Shown here piece after piece: positions 51,329 through 59,340 of a stretch of 64,000 bases of DNA. Origin of the DNA: Treponema maltophilum ATCC 51939 (lineage in GTDB: Bacteria > Spirochaetota > Spirochaetia > Treponematales > Treponemataceae); the NCBI RefSeq assembly GCF_000413055.1, contig NZ_KE332518.1, positions 1,241,583 through 1,305,582 on the forward strand, given 5' to 3'. The notes below the pieces were generated by a model that worked only from the letters and a program-made list of their open reading frames with translations, searched no databases and was not told the DNA's origin. Position 1 is the stretch's first letter, and every line of letters begins with the position of its first letter. Made by a program: the position numbers and the translations under genes.

Positions 51329-52465
51329 TCACGCACGACTGCGGCTATAGAGCAAATCGGCAACCTGTTTTACGTCCGTAGAAAGCGGCAAAGCGCCCAC
51401 ACGCCGTTTTACCGAGCGTAAATAGGCATCGTCGGACAGCAGCGAGCACACCTTATCGCAAATTTCTTCGGGGTCGCGTATAAACCAGCCCGCCCCGCTG
51501 CGAACGGCAAAGTGCATGTTTCCCAATTCCTGGCCATGTATGTACGAAGATATGATAACCGGCTTTTTTGAAACCAGCACTTCCATAAGCGTCGCCGGCC
51601 CGGCTTTTATAACGGCGCAATCGCAGAGTTTTATCATTTCGTCCATATTTGAAATAAAGCCCATCGGGCGCAAATCGATTGCCGAATAAAGCTGCGCCGT
51701 AAGCTCAAGGATTTTTTGCGTCGGTTCGTCTTTACCGCAAACGACCAAAATCGTAAACGGAACCTTGCGGCGAACAAAATGCTGTACGATGCGAACCGCG
51801 TTCGGAAGCCCTTCCCCGCCGCCTGCCAGCAGTACGACTTTTTTATCGACAGGAATCCCGTGCTTTTCGCGCAGGGCGCTTTCTTCCCGCACAGAAAGCG
51901 GTACAAGGAATTTGGGGTTTAATAGGAAAGGAACCACGCGAACGTTTTTTTCGGGAACGCCGCATTGTTCAACCGCCTGTTTTTTTACGGCATCCGAAAA
52001 TACAAAGTACTGTACGTTTTTTTCATAAAACCATGCGTTCGGCGCGGTAAAAGGATCGGTAACGATTACGGTAAGCGGAATCTTATTGCCCAGCCGGCGT
52101 AAAGCAGTAACACACGCGGGCGTCATCGCAAAATGGAAGCTCACAACGTCGGTCGCCTGCGCTTTTTTTATAATCCGCTTTAAATGCCATGCGGTACGCG
52201 GTGCGAGAATCTTATTCAATAAGCGTTGAATCCAAAAGTGCATGCCCATTTCATAGGTTATGTACCACGCACCCGGAAAATAATTGCAGGCAAGCTGATA
52301 GCATTTTTCGAAAAAAAAGCGCGCAAGGTAATTTTTTGAATCGAACCCGTTCAGCAATTCGACGGAAACATCGGGATGCGTGCTTTCCATAACCTGTTTC
52401 AGCACATTTGCGGACGATCGGTGGCCGCCGCCGGTATTTAAATATAAGCATACGAACTTTCGCAT
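51329..52465 (-). CDS. MGDG-synthase-like glycosyltransferase (GT28), copy B
   Basis: A 378-residue enzyme of the same type as copy [56 protein letters not shown] and AVIKAGPATLMEVLVSKKPV. It lacks the Gly/Ala-rich insertion of copy A. Treponemes make mono- and diglycosyl diacylglycerols, so the cluster probably produces membrane glycolipids, with the two GT28 enzymes acting on different acceptors. It has its own near-consensus promoter, and ATG 52465 is predicted to be leaderless. Confidence 0.87.
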   Translation of the reverse strand: MRKFVCLYLNTGGGHRSSANVLKQVMESTHPDVSVELLNGFDSKNYLARFFFEKCYQLACNYFPGAWYITYEMGMHFWIQRLLNKILAPRTAWHLKRIIKKAQATDVVSFHFAMTPACVTALRRLGNKIPLTVIVTDPFTAPNAWFYEKNVQYFVFSDAVKKQAVEQCGVPEKNVRVVPFLLNPKFLVPLSVREESALREKHGIPVDKKVVLLAGGGEGLPNAVRIVQHFVRRKVPFTILVVCGKDEPTQKILELTAQLYSAIDLRPMGFISNMDEMIKLCDCAVIKAGPATLMEVLVSKKPVIISSYIHGQELGNMHFAVRSGAGWFIRDPEEICDKVCSLLSDDAYLRSVKRRVGALPLSTDVKQVADLLYSRSRA

Positions 52466-52470
52466 GCTTT

Positions 52471-52499
52471 ATTGTAGCCCGCCCGCAAGCTCCTGTCAA
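52471..52499 (-). promoter_or_regulatory. Promoter of GT28 copy B, leaderless type
   Basis: On the minus strand TTGACA (52499-52494), a 17-base spacer and TACAAT (52476-52471); ATG 52465 follows after 5 bases. Confidence 0.7.
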
Positions 52500-53002
52500 T
52501 CGCCCGCGTAAAAAGTATAAGCAGGGGGCAAAAAAAACGAAAGATTATGAGTCGCAATTGTGCAGAGTTTGAATGCTTTACGCTACATCTATCCCCCGAT
52601 CAGGGAAGAGGTTCAGCATGATGTGAAATAAAGAGAAGCTGCGTATCAGCAAGAACCTGACCGCGAGGCGAGTAAGAATTATACGTCCTGTACAATTCTT
52701 ACTCCGAGTTTATACACCGCATAAACTCGCATATTTAAAGCTTCTCCGACATCCATGTCGGCACAATTCTTCCGAGACAAGATATGCAGTGCTTTAGTTC
52801 CGGCAGGACGCCGGACAAGTTGTATGTGTGCGAGTTTTAGGCTTGTGCCTAAAACTCGAGTTCAAAACCGAATAGGAGGTTCGGTTTTGAAACGTAATTT
52901 TACTCTAAAAGCGTAACCGCGCCGTATGCGGGCAGAGGTCTTGCTATACTCATCGTTTTTTTGCCGATTCTCAATCATGCCGAAACTCTTTACGAGCACG
53001 CA
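52500..53002. other. Non-coding stretch with a series of perfect hairpins
   Basis: No convincing gene is present. Perfect inverted repeats follow one another: GAGTAAGAATT with its complement (52670-52704, 11-base stem), CGAGTTTAT (52705-52729, 9), CCGACAT (52746-52761, 7), CGAGTTTTAGGC (52831-52858, 12) and TTCAAAACCGAA (52861-52891, 12). The last loop carries a TAGGAGG ribosome-like site followed by TTG and eight codons (MKRNFTLKA), as if the start of an exported-protein gene had been left behind. The first part (52560-52665) has AGGTTC and GAACCT arms around a GCTG/CAGC hairpin. It could be a dispersed-repeat cluster or a structured RNA. Confidence 0.5.
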
Positions 53003-53031
53003 TTGCCATTATTCGGTATTTATGATACTAA
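53003..53031 (+). promoter_or_regulatory. Promoter of the gene at 53039, leaderless type
   Basis: TTGCCA (53003-53008), a 17-base spacer and a weak -10 TACTAA (53026-53031); ATG 53039 follows after 7 bases. Confidence 0.45.
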
Positions 53032-53038
53032 TTTACGT

Positions 53039-53635
53039 ATGCAAAAAACGCACCGGCTATTTGCCTTAATTTTTAGCTTAGTTTTTTTCACTTCCGTGCA
53101 GGCTTTTTCACACACATTCAGCGCGGGAGTCAAATTCTTCGGCTTGAGCCTTCATCCGAAAGGAGCGGTAAACGCGCCGCTTATTCCGTATAAATGGGAT
53201 CCGCGCGGGATTTTCGTACTGCACCCGGGCGTAACGTTGAATTTCGAGTATTATGTATGGGAAGACATCGTATCGGTAAAAGCGGTTCAGGCTTTGTATT
53301 CGGACTGCGCCATGCAGTTCGCCGGTTTTTCGCACATCGGTTTTCGGGTGCGTTTATTTAAAATCGGGCGCGTTTCGGTAAATGCGGGAATCGGCCCCAC
53401 ATTTTTATACCGCAGAAGCTGGTATAAACTTCCCGGCTACAACGATTCGTTTACCTTTTATAGGGGCGGAAAAAACGACGATTGGCAGTACCGTTTTATT
53501 TTATACGGCGGAGAAATCGAAACGAACGTCAAATTGAACGACAATTTCGACCTTTCTTTTTCCGTTGTTCCCGGCGGACTTGATTTAATCAATATCAGTT
53601 TCGGCGCAAGGTACAACTATAAAACGCATGAGTGA
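53039..53635 (+). CDS. Exported, probably outer-membrane beta-barrel protein
   Basis: A 198-residue protein with a signal peptide (LFALIFSLVFFTSVQAFSH) and a mature part of alternating beta strands rich in aromatic residues (GVTLNFEYYVWEDIVSVKAV, HIGFRVRLFKIGRVSVNAGI), ending LINISFGARYNYK, a pattern of small outer-membrane beta-barrels. ATG 53039 fits the promoter spacing. It overlaps the neuB start by 8 bases. No named family recognised. Confidence 0.7.
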   Translation: MQKTHRLFALIFSLVFFTSVQAFSHTFSAGVKFFGLSLHPKGAVNAPLIPYKWDPRGIFVLHPGVTLNFEYYVWEDIVSVKAVQALYSDCAMQFAGFSHIGFRVRLFKIGRVSVNAGIGPTFLYRRSWYKLPGYNDSFTFYRGGKNDDWQYRFILYGGEIETNVKLNDNFDLSFSVVPGGLDLINISFGARYNYKTHE

Positions 53636-54776
53636 AACGGGCGGCAACAGACATACGATTGTCATCGCGGAAATAGGAACTTCGCACGGCGGCTCTTTGG
53701 ATAAGGCAAAACGTTTGGCCGACGCCGCTGCCGAAGCCGGCGCCGACTGTATAAAATTCCAATGGGTCTATGCAAGCGAAATTCTGCACCCCGACACAGG
53801 CTTTGTAAATCTTCCCGGCGGCAAAACGCGGCTGTACGACCGCTTTACCGAACTCGAAACCGATTCCGCTTTTTTTGAAAAAATGCGCGATTACGTGCGT
53901 TCGCTCAAAAAAACGTTTATGTGTTCGCCCTTCGGCGAAAAATCGATGCACGAGCTGTTCGCGTTGCGCCCCGATTATATAAAAATCGCTTCTCCCGAAT
54001 TGAATCACTACCCCTTGCTCAAATTGCTCACGGAACTTGAGCAAATGCTTCCGGCAGAAAAGCGGATCCCGGTCGTTCTTTCAAGCGGCGTTTCGAAAAT
54101 GAAGGATATCGTAAAAGCCCTCGAGCTTTTGAAACCGCTCAAACAAAACGTACCGGAAGGGTTTGAGCCCCTGTCGCTTTTGCACTGCATTACCAGTTAT
54201 CCGGCACCGCCTGAAGAATACAACCTTTCGCTTATTCCCTATTACCGACGCCGTTTCGGCATTCCCTCCGGCGTAAGCGACCATTCGCTCGATCCGAAAA
54301 TCGTGCCGGTTATAGCGGTTATGTGCGGCGCGCAATTTATCGAAAAGCACATTACGCTTGAACGCAGCGGAAGCGGGCTTGACGATCCGGTTGCACTGCC
54401 GCCCGACCGTTTTGCCCTTATGACCGAAAGCGTGCGCCGCTTCGAAAAGCTCGATTTTCAATCGGCTTTAAAGCTTGCAAACGAAGAATTCGGGCGGAAA
54501 CTTGTCGAACGGGTTATCGGAAACGGGAAAAAAGAACTCGCGCCGTCGGAAAAAGCAAATTACGGCAGAACGAACCGCTCGATCCACTTTATGCACGACA
54601 TGAAAAAAGGAAGCGTCATCGGAGCGCGCGACATTGCCGTTTTGCGCACGGAAAAAGAACTTTCTGTCGGAATCTCGCCCGAATATTACGAAAAACTTAT
54701 CGGTATGACTTTGACAAAGGATGCGCGCTCGGGCGAAGGCTTGCAACGGGAGCACGTCGGAACGCAGTTAGGTTAA
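53628..54776 (+). CDS. neuB: N-acetylneuraminate synthase-like (NeuB/PseI/LegI) enzyme
   Basis: Condenses phosphoenolpyruvate with a six-carbon amino sugar to form a nonulosonic acid (sialic, legionaminic or pseudaminic). The 382-residue protein has IVIAEIGTSHGGSLDKAKRL, GADCIKFQWVYASEI, LLHCITSYPAPPEEYNLSLI, GVSDHSLDP and KHITLERSGSGLDDPVALPP, and ends in an SAF-like domain (RSIHFMHDMKKGSVIGARDI). No other nonulosonate genes are adjacent. With two MAF proteins in the window, a role in flagellin glycosylation is likely. It is convergent with coaX (4-base overlap). Confidence 0.9.
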   Translation: MSETGGNRHTIVIAEIGTSHGGSLDKAKRLADAAAEAGADCIKFQWVYASEILHPDTGFVNLPGGKTRLYDRFTELETDSAFFEKMRDYVRSLKKTFMCSPFGEKSMHELFALRPDYIKIASPELNHYPLLKLLTELEQMLPAEKRIPVVLSSGVSKMKDIVKALELLKPLKQNVPEGFEPLSLLHCITSYPAPPEEYNLSLIPYYRRRFGIPSGVSDHSLDPKIVPVIAVMCGAQFIEKHITLERSGSGLDDPVALPPDRFALMTESVRRFEKLDFQSALKLANEEFGRKLVERVIGNGKKELAPSEKANYGRTNRSIHFMHDMKKGSVIGARDIAVLRTEKELSVGISPEYYEKLIGMTLTKDARSGEGLQREHVGTQLG

Positions 54777-55576
54777 GCAAGCTTACAGACGGCGGCAATG
54801 CGGCGCAAGCCTTTAAGCGTAAGCGCTTTATCGACGCTTTCGAGGGTATCGGTTATGGGTTTTATAACACTGTTGAGGCCGCCTGTGGCGATAACCCTGA
54901 TAGAGGCGGAATTGCAGCCGGTCTTTTTGCACAAATCCGATTTTATCCGCGCGGTTAACGATTCGGTTAAGCCCTTGTAGCCCAGCACGATTCCCGCCTG
55001 AATCGAATGAATCGTATTTGTTCCCAAGGCATCGGGCGGAGATTCGAGCGGAACGGACGGAAGCTGGGCGGTATTGTTAAAAAGCGAGCGCAAAGCCGTT
55101 CCCAATCCGGGAGCGATTGCAACTCCCTGTATGGCGCCTTGAGCATCGATCGCCGTAAAAGTCAGCGCCGTTCCGAAATCGACGACGATGCAGGGGCCGC
55201 GGAAACGGCAATACGCTTCGACCGCGTTGCATACAATGTCGCTTCCGATTTGATGTACGGCGCTTTCGGGAATTTTTACCGGCAGTTTGTCGAAAAGGGG
55301 CGGCGCAACTATGAGCGGTTTTTTACCGATTAAATTGACGGCAACGCTGATAAAGGGACCGGTCAGTAAAGGCACGACGGAACTGAGAACCGCCGAATCG
55401 ATTTCGCTTTCGGGAACCTTCGCATCGCGGAAAAATGAGCGCATAACGGACGTATATTCGTCTGCCGTGCGCTTGGTGTCGCTGTAAAGACGCCACTGAT
55501 AGGCGATACGTTCGCCGTCGAAAACGGCTGCAACGATGTTTGTATTTCCGATATCAAAAACCAAAAGCAATTGCAA
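54773..55576 (-). CDS. coaX: Type III pantothenate kinase (CoaX)
   Basis: Phosphorylates pantothenate, the first step of coenzyme A synthesis; the later enzyme CoaD lies at 422-895. The 267-residue ASKHA-fold protein starts LLLVFDIGNTNIVAAVFDG and has VHQIGSDIVCNAVEAY, CIVVDFGTALTFTAIDAQG, APGLGTALRSLFNNTA and the TGG segment VIATGGLNSVIKP. The start is TTG 55576, 4 bases after GGAG. Its start codon lies in the -35 box of hisS on the other strand. Confidence 0.93.
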   Translation of the reverse strand: MQLLLVFDIGNTNIVAAVFDGERIAYQWRLYSDTKRTADEYTSVMRSFFRDAKVPESEIDSAVLSSVVPLLTGPFISVAVNLIGKKPLIVAPPLFDKLPVKIPESAVHQIGSDIVCNAVEAYCRFRGPCIVVDFGTALTFTAIDAQGAIQGVAIAPGLGTALRSLFNNTAQLPSVPLESPPDALGTNTIHSIQAGIVLGYKGLTESLTARIKSDLCKKTGCNSASIRVIATGGLNSVIKPITDTLESVDKALTLKGLRRIAAVCKLA

Positions 55577-55623
55577 TTTTCTCCGCTTGCGGATATTATA
55601 GCCGATATGGCTACACTTATACA
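55571..55623. promoter_or_regulatory. Overlapping divergent promoters of coaX and hisS
   Basis: For hisS (+): TTGCAA (55571-55576), 17 bases, TATTAT (55594-55599), then 7 bases to ATG 55607. For coaX (-): TATAAT (55600-55595) on the same bases, with a weak TGTATA (55623-55618) 17 bases upstream and a leader of about 12-13 bases with GGAG. The two -10 boxes share five base pairs. Confidence 0.6.
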
Positions 55624-56923
55624 ACCGAAAATATTAAAAGGCTTTAGAGATTTTTTGCCGGATGCGGAAATCAAGCGCGCTTTATTAATCGAAAAGCTTA
55701 CCGCCGCCTTCCGTTCATACGGCTTTGTACCGATCGATACGCCGGCTTTGGAATATTCCGAGATTTTGCTCCGAAAAAGCGACGGCGAAACCGAAAAGCA
55801 GGTTTTCCGCTTTACCGATAACGGCGGGCGCGACGTCGCGCTCAGATTCGATTTAACCGTTCCCTTCGCCCGCTTTATTGCCGAACATAAAGACGAATTG
55901 TATTTTCCGTTTAAGCGCTACCATATTGCAAAGGTATGGCGCGGAGAAAAACCGCAAGCCGGCCGTTACCGCGAATTCGTTCAGTGCGACTTCGACATTG
56001 TCGGTTCCGATTCGGCATGTGCCGATTTTGAAATCCTTTCGCTCATGCAGTATGCGCTTGCATGCATCGGCGTGGAAAACATAAAAATCCGCATAAGTCA
56101 CCGCGGCATGTTCAACGCGTTTTTGGCAAAGCGGCAGCTGAGCGCTCAAAGCGAAGCGATTTTGCGTACGGTCGATAAGTTAAGCAAAATCGGCAAAGAC
56201 GAAACCTTTTCGCAGCTTGCCGGCATAACGGGAAGCACGGAAAACGCCGAAGCGGTTTTTGCCTATATTTCCGGTTCCTCCGATTTTGAAAGCACGCTTT
56301 CCCTTATGGAAAGCCTTGCAGGTAAAGAAGCCGAAAGCGATGCAAAGCGCATGAGAGAGATTTACACGTATATAAAAGAAGCCGGCATGGAAAAACGTAT
56401 CGTGCTCGATCCGTCGATTACGCGCGGGCTTGACTATTACACGGGCTTGGTATATGAAACATTTTTAGACAGCCTGCCGTCCATCGGTTCGGTGTGTTCG
56501 GGCGGCCGCTACGATAATTTGGCAGGCTTATACATGAAGGATAAAATAAGCGGGGTCGGCGCATCGATCGGCTTGGACCGCTTAATTGCCGCCCTCGACG
56601 AAACGGGAGATGCGCAAAAGCAAAAGGGCTTTTTGGATGCCGAAATTTTTTGTACCGACGAAAGCCTTATCGCCTATTACCAAAAAATCGCGCGTATTTT
56701 GCGTTCTTCAAACGTATCGGCGGAAGTATTCCCCGAAGCGAAAAAAATGAATCAGCAGTATGCGGCGGCAGAAAAAAAATGCGTTCCCTTCGGTATTTTT
56801 GCCGACACGGCGCAGGCGCAAAAAAATCTTCTTACGCTTAAAAATCTTGCGACGCGCGAACAGTACGAAAGCCTTACGGTACACGAAGCCGCGGCAAAGA
56901 TAAAAGCTCATTGCGGAACATAA
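55607..56923 (+). CDS. hisS: Histidyl-tRNA synthetase
   Basis: A class II synthetase charging tRNA-His. The 438-residue protein has motif 2 in KVWRGEKPQAGRYREFVQCD, LRFDLTVPFARF, the His-binding segment GLDYYTGLVYETFL, GGRYDNLAG and motif 3 GVGASIGLDRL, followed by the anticodon-binding domain. ATG 55607 fits the promoter spacing; the TTG at 55571 belongs to the -35 box. It is convergent with the PfkB gene. Confidence 0.96.
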   Translation: MATLIQPKILKGFRDFLPDAEIKRALLIEKLTAAFRSYGFVPIDTPALEYSEILLRKSDGETEKQVFRFTDNGGRDVALRFDLTVPFARFIAEHKDELYFPFKRYHIAKVWRGEKPQAGRYREFVQCDFDIVGSDSACADFEILSLMQYALACIGVENIKIRISHRGMFNAFLAKRQLSAQSEAILRTVDKLSKIGKDETFSQLAGITGSTENAEAVFAYISGSSDFESTLSLMESLAGKEAESDAKRMREIYTYIKEAGMEKRIVLDPSITRGLDYYTGLVYETFLDSLPSIGSVCSGGRYDNLAGLYMKDKISGVGASIGLDRLIAALDETGDAQKQKGFLDAEIFCTDESLIAYYQKIARILRSSNVSAEVFPEAKKMNQQYAAAEKKCVPFGIFADTAQAQKNLLTLKNLATREQYESLTVHEAAAKIKAHCGT

Positions 56924-56988
56924 AATCGGCACAAGACAATTAAAAATAGCGATTTATTTTAACAATCGAGGGTAAAACAACCGCACGT

Positions 56989-57882
56989 TCAGTTCGCGCA
57001 CACGAGGGCGCAGGCCGCTTCGTTCGCGTCTTTTACGGCTTCGTTCAGCGGTTTTCCTTTTTTGATTGCCGCGATAAGGGCGCCCATGTGAGCGTCTCCC
57101 GCGCCGTTCGTGTTTTCCGAGCGCGTTTGCAATAACGGAACGGGAACCGTATAACACAGGTCTTCGCTTTCGCGGCACAAAGCGCCGTCTTTCCCGAGCG
57201 TAATGACGACGGCGTTTTTCGTCGCGTTAAAAAGGCTTTTTGCGGCAAGCTCGGCATCGGCTTCGCCCGTAAACGACAGGGCTTCTTCTTTATTCAGGTG
57301 TAAAATCGGATTGAGCGCAAAAACGCGTTCCATGCGTTCCAAAGGAATGCGGCATATGCGCGGACTCGGTGCAAAATACAGCCGCTTTTTTACGGCATGA
57401 CGGCCGACGCTTCCCGGTTCAAACGTATTTTCAAGCCAGCGTACCAAATCTTCTCCGGACGGTTCTTCAATTTCAAGGCCGCACACATAAACGCTGTCCG
57501 CGCGGGCAAGGTCGACATCATTCATCCGTTCAGAATAAAACACATATTCGGCACCGTGCCGCGACATAAAAGTCCTTTCGCCCGTTTTATCGATAAGACA
57601 ATAGCAGCAGCCGTTATCAAAGTCTTTTATGTCGGCGAAAATCGGAATATTTTTTTCTTTAAGTGATTTGCGTACAAAATCGCCGTATATGCCCGTGCCG
57701 ACGGGAGAACACAGCGTGTACGGAACGCCTGCACGCGCAAGGGCTGCCGAAACATTGTAAGCGCAGCCGCCGAGCTGAATCGTTTGGCTCGAAATGTGTA
57801 CGGCCTGCGATTCTTGAGGGAGTTCTTCTATGTGAATGACGACATCGGCAACCGTCGAGCCGATAACCAAAACATCTTTCAT
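56989..57882 (-). CDS. PfkB-family carbohydrate kinase
   Basis: A 297-residue kinase of the ribokinase family, substrate unknown. It begins DVLVIGSTVADVVIHIEELP, has the sugar-binding GGCAYNVSAALARAG and the C-terminal ATP and catalytic motif NTNGAGDAHMGAL. The usual DTxGAGD Asp at the first position is replaced by Asn, while the catalytic Asp of GAGD is kept. The region VFALNPILHLNKEEAL matches the family's nucleotide side. It is coupled to the upstream lipoprotein gene by a 4-base overlap. Confidence 0.87.
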   Translation of the reverse strand: MKDVLVIGSTVADVVIHIEELPQESQAVHISSQTIQLGGCAYNVSAALARAGVPYTLCSPVGTGIYGDFVRKSLKEKNIPIFADIKDFDNGCCYCLIDKTGERTFMSRHGAEYVFYSERMNDVDLARADSVYVCGLEIEEPSGEDLVRWLENTFEPGSVGRHAVKKRLYFAPSPRICRIPLERMERVFALNPILHLNKEEALSFTGEADAELAAKSLFNATKNAVVITLGKDGALCRESEDLCYTVPVPLLQTRSENTNGAGDAHMGALIAAIKKGKPLNEAVKDANEAACALVCAN

Positions 57883-58262
57883 TTGATTTTTCCTGCCGCG
57901 CCTTCCGCCTGTAATTTATTCGCATACACGTTTACCGCATTTTCGGGAAGCCAGCCCGCCTGAAAACGGTACCATACGGTTCTCTTTTGTGCACCGGAAG
58001 AATCGTCGATATAGGTTCCGCCGACTTTAATAATGTCGCCCTGTCTGCCGTGCGCGGCAACCGATGCGTTATACGAAGGCTTTATGCGGTAAGAAGCATA
58101 GGCTTCGGTAATAAGCGCCCAGCGCTCGCCGAGTACAATGCGGTCGGTATTCCGCATATCGATTGTATATGCGTCTTTATCGCGCGTACAGGAGGCGAAA
58201 ATAAAAAGAAAAGCCGGCAATGCTATAAAAATGCATGCCGCGCGGAGATTTTTCGTTTTCAC
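57879..58262 (-). CDS. Small lipoprotein, SH3-like
   Basis: A 127-residue protein with lipobox FASC after a hydrophobic core (IFIALPAFLFIFASC). The mature part (GRQGDIIKVGGTYID, then RTVWYRFQAGWLPENAVNVY) has the look of a bacterial SH3 domain, which often binds cell-wall peptides or metal. It overlaps the PfkB gene by 4 bases. Function unknown. Confidence 0.75.
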   Translation of the reverse strand: MKTKNLRAACIFIALPAFLFIFASCTRDKDAYTIDMRNTDRIVLGERWALITEAYASYRIKPSYNASVAAHGRQGDIIKVGGTYIDDSSGAQKRTVWYRFQAGWLPENAVNVYANKLQAEGAAGKIK

Positions 58263-58274
58263 GATTCAACCGTT

Positions 58275-58691
58275 CTATAAAAAAAGTACGCGGGGAAAAA
58301 TAAAATGCAGCGTTGCGGCCAAAATGCAAAAGATTCCCATATATTTGCGCCCGGTTACAAAAAGCTTTTCAAAAAACGGCGGCAGCGAAAAAGATACCGA
58401 AGCCGATGCTTTATAGTATTCGTACAGCAGGCACACCCCGGCGCTTATGCCGGCAACCGCGGGAATCAAATCGCCTATAACGGGAATATCGCCTTGAACG
58501 ACGCTTAAAAATTTCATGATACCGGTAAGAGCCGTCAAAAGTCCCAGCACAAGCCGGAAATTCTTCGTTTCAAAAAAGCTTAAACCCGCAGCGCTCGCTT
58601 CGGCCGCGTCCTCGGGCACTTGTTTGGAAAACACAAGCAACAGTCCCGAAGCGGCGTTCAGCACAACCGACAGCAAATAAAACTGTATCAT
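58275..58691 (-). CDS. Small integral membrane protein, unknown
   Basis: A 138-residue protein with four hydrophobic segments (MIQFYLLSVVLNAASGLLLV, FRLVLGLLTALTGIMKFL, GDLIPAVAGISAGVCLLYEY, GIFCILAATLHFIFP). ATG 58691 has GGGGG upstream; the longer frame to 58736 lacks such a site. It lies between a lipoprotein gene and a single-pass membrane protein gene of the same minus-strand unit. Not recognised. Confidence 0.7.
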   Translation of the reverse strand: MIQFYLLSVVLNAASGLLLVFSKQVPEDAAEASAAGLSFFETKNFRLVLGLLTALTGIMKFLSVVQGDIPVIGDLIPAVAGISAGVCLLYEYYKASASVSFSLPPFFEKLFVTGRKYMGIFCILAATLHFIFPRVLFL

Positions 58692-58722
58692 ATATCCCCC
58701 TACACAGCGGCCGCCAAAGCAT

Positions 58723-59340
58723 TTATTTTTGCACAACTTTTGTAAGCAGCGTCAATTTTTTATCCTCCGCTTCAATGTCGGCCTGCACATATACTATATC
58801 ATAATCGGCAAAAATTGTCCTGCAATAAGTTTCGTTTCCGCCGTAAATAAGCCAGATTTTTTGGGAAATAAGCGTTTTTTTATCGTTATCCAAAGCGGAA
58901 AAAACGATATTTTTAAAAACCGTGCCGTCCGAAGCCGCATTTTTTTCAGGCGAGAATTTAACGCTCACATACACCGAATCTTCGAACGAAAAAGCCGATA
59001 AACTGAACCGCACGCCGTTTGCGCTTTGCGAATCGGTTTTTCCCGTTAAAAACGTAACGGCAAGTACGACTAAAGCGGAAAGGACGACGGCAAAGAGCAT
59101 AACGCGCGACTGTTTGGTATGCACCAAAGCTTTAAATAAACCTTTGGGCGGCTTGGGAGCCGTTCCGTCATAATAGCGGCGGACATTTTCCCCCGCCCTT
59201 TCGAGCCGCTCGGCGCGGTTGTAATAAAAAACGAGTTCTTCTTCGGGAACCGCTTTGGGAGTTTTTTTACCGATATTTTCGTTGTCCGTTCCGGCGTTTT
59301 TTTCGATACCGGAAGCCGGTTTGTGTTCGTTTCCGTTCAT
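58723..59340 (-). CDS. Single-pass membrane protein, unknown
   Basis: A 205-residue protein: a charged cytoplasmic N-terminal part of about 80 residues (VPEEELVFYYNRAERLERAG), one membrane helix (MLFAVVLSALVVLAVTFL) and a periplasmic beta-rich domain of about 100 residues. ATG 59340 overlaps the stop of the upstream lipoprotein gene (ATGA), which decides this start. No family recognised. Confidence 0.75.
   Translation of the reverse strand: MNGNEHKPASGIEKNAGTDNENIGKKTPKAVPEEELVFYYNRAERLERAGENVRRYYDGTAPKPPKGLFKALVHTKQSRVMLFAVVLSALVVLAVTFLTGKTDSQSANGVRFSLSAFSFEDSVYVSVKFSPEKNAASDGTVFKNIVFSALDNDKKTLISQKIWLIYGGNETYCRTIFADYDIVYVQADIEAEDKKLTLLTKVVQK

Noticed and set aside
52500-53000. RNase P RNA, tmRNA or SRP RNA in the hairpin-rich stretch
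   Set aside because: None of the conserved core sequences of these RNAs was found there (no GAGGAAAGUC, no tmRNA T-arm end, no SRP GGAA/GCAG core).
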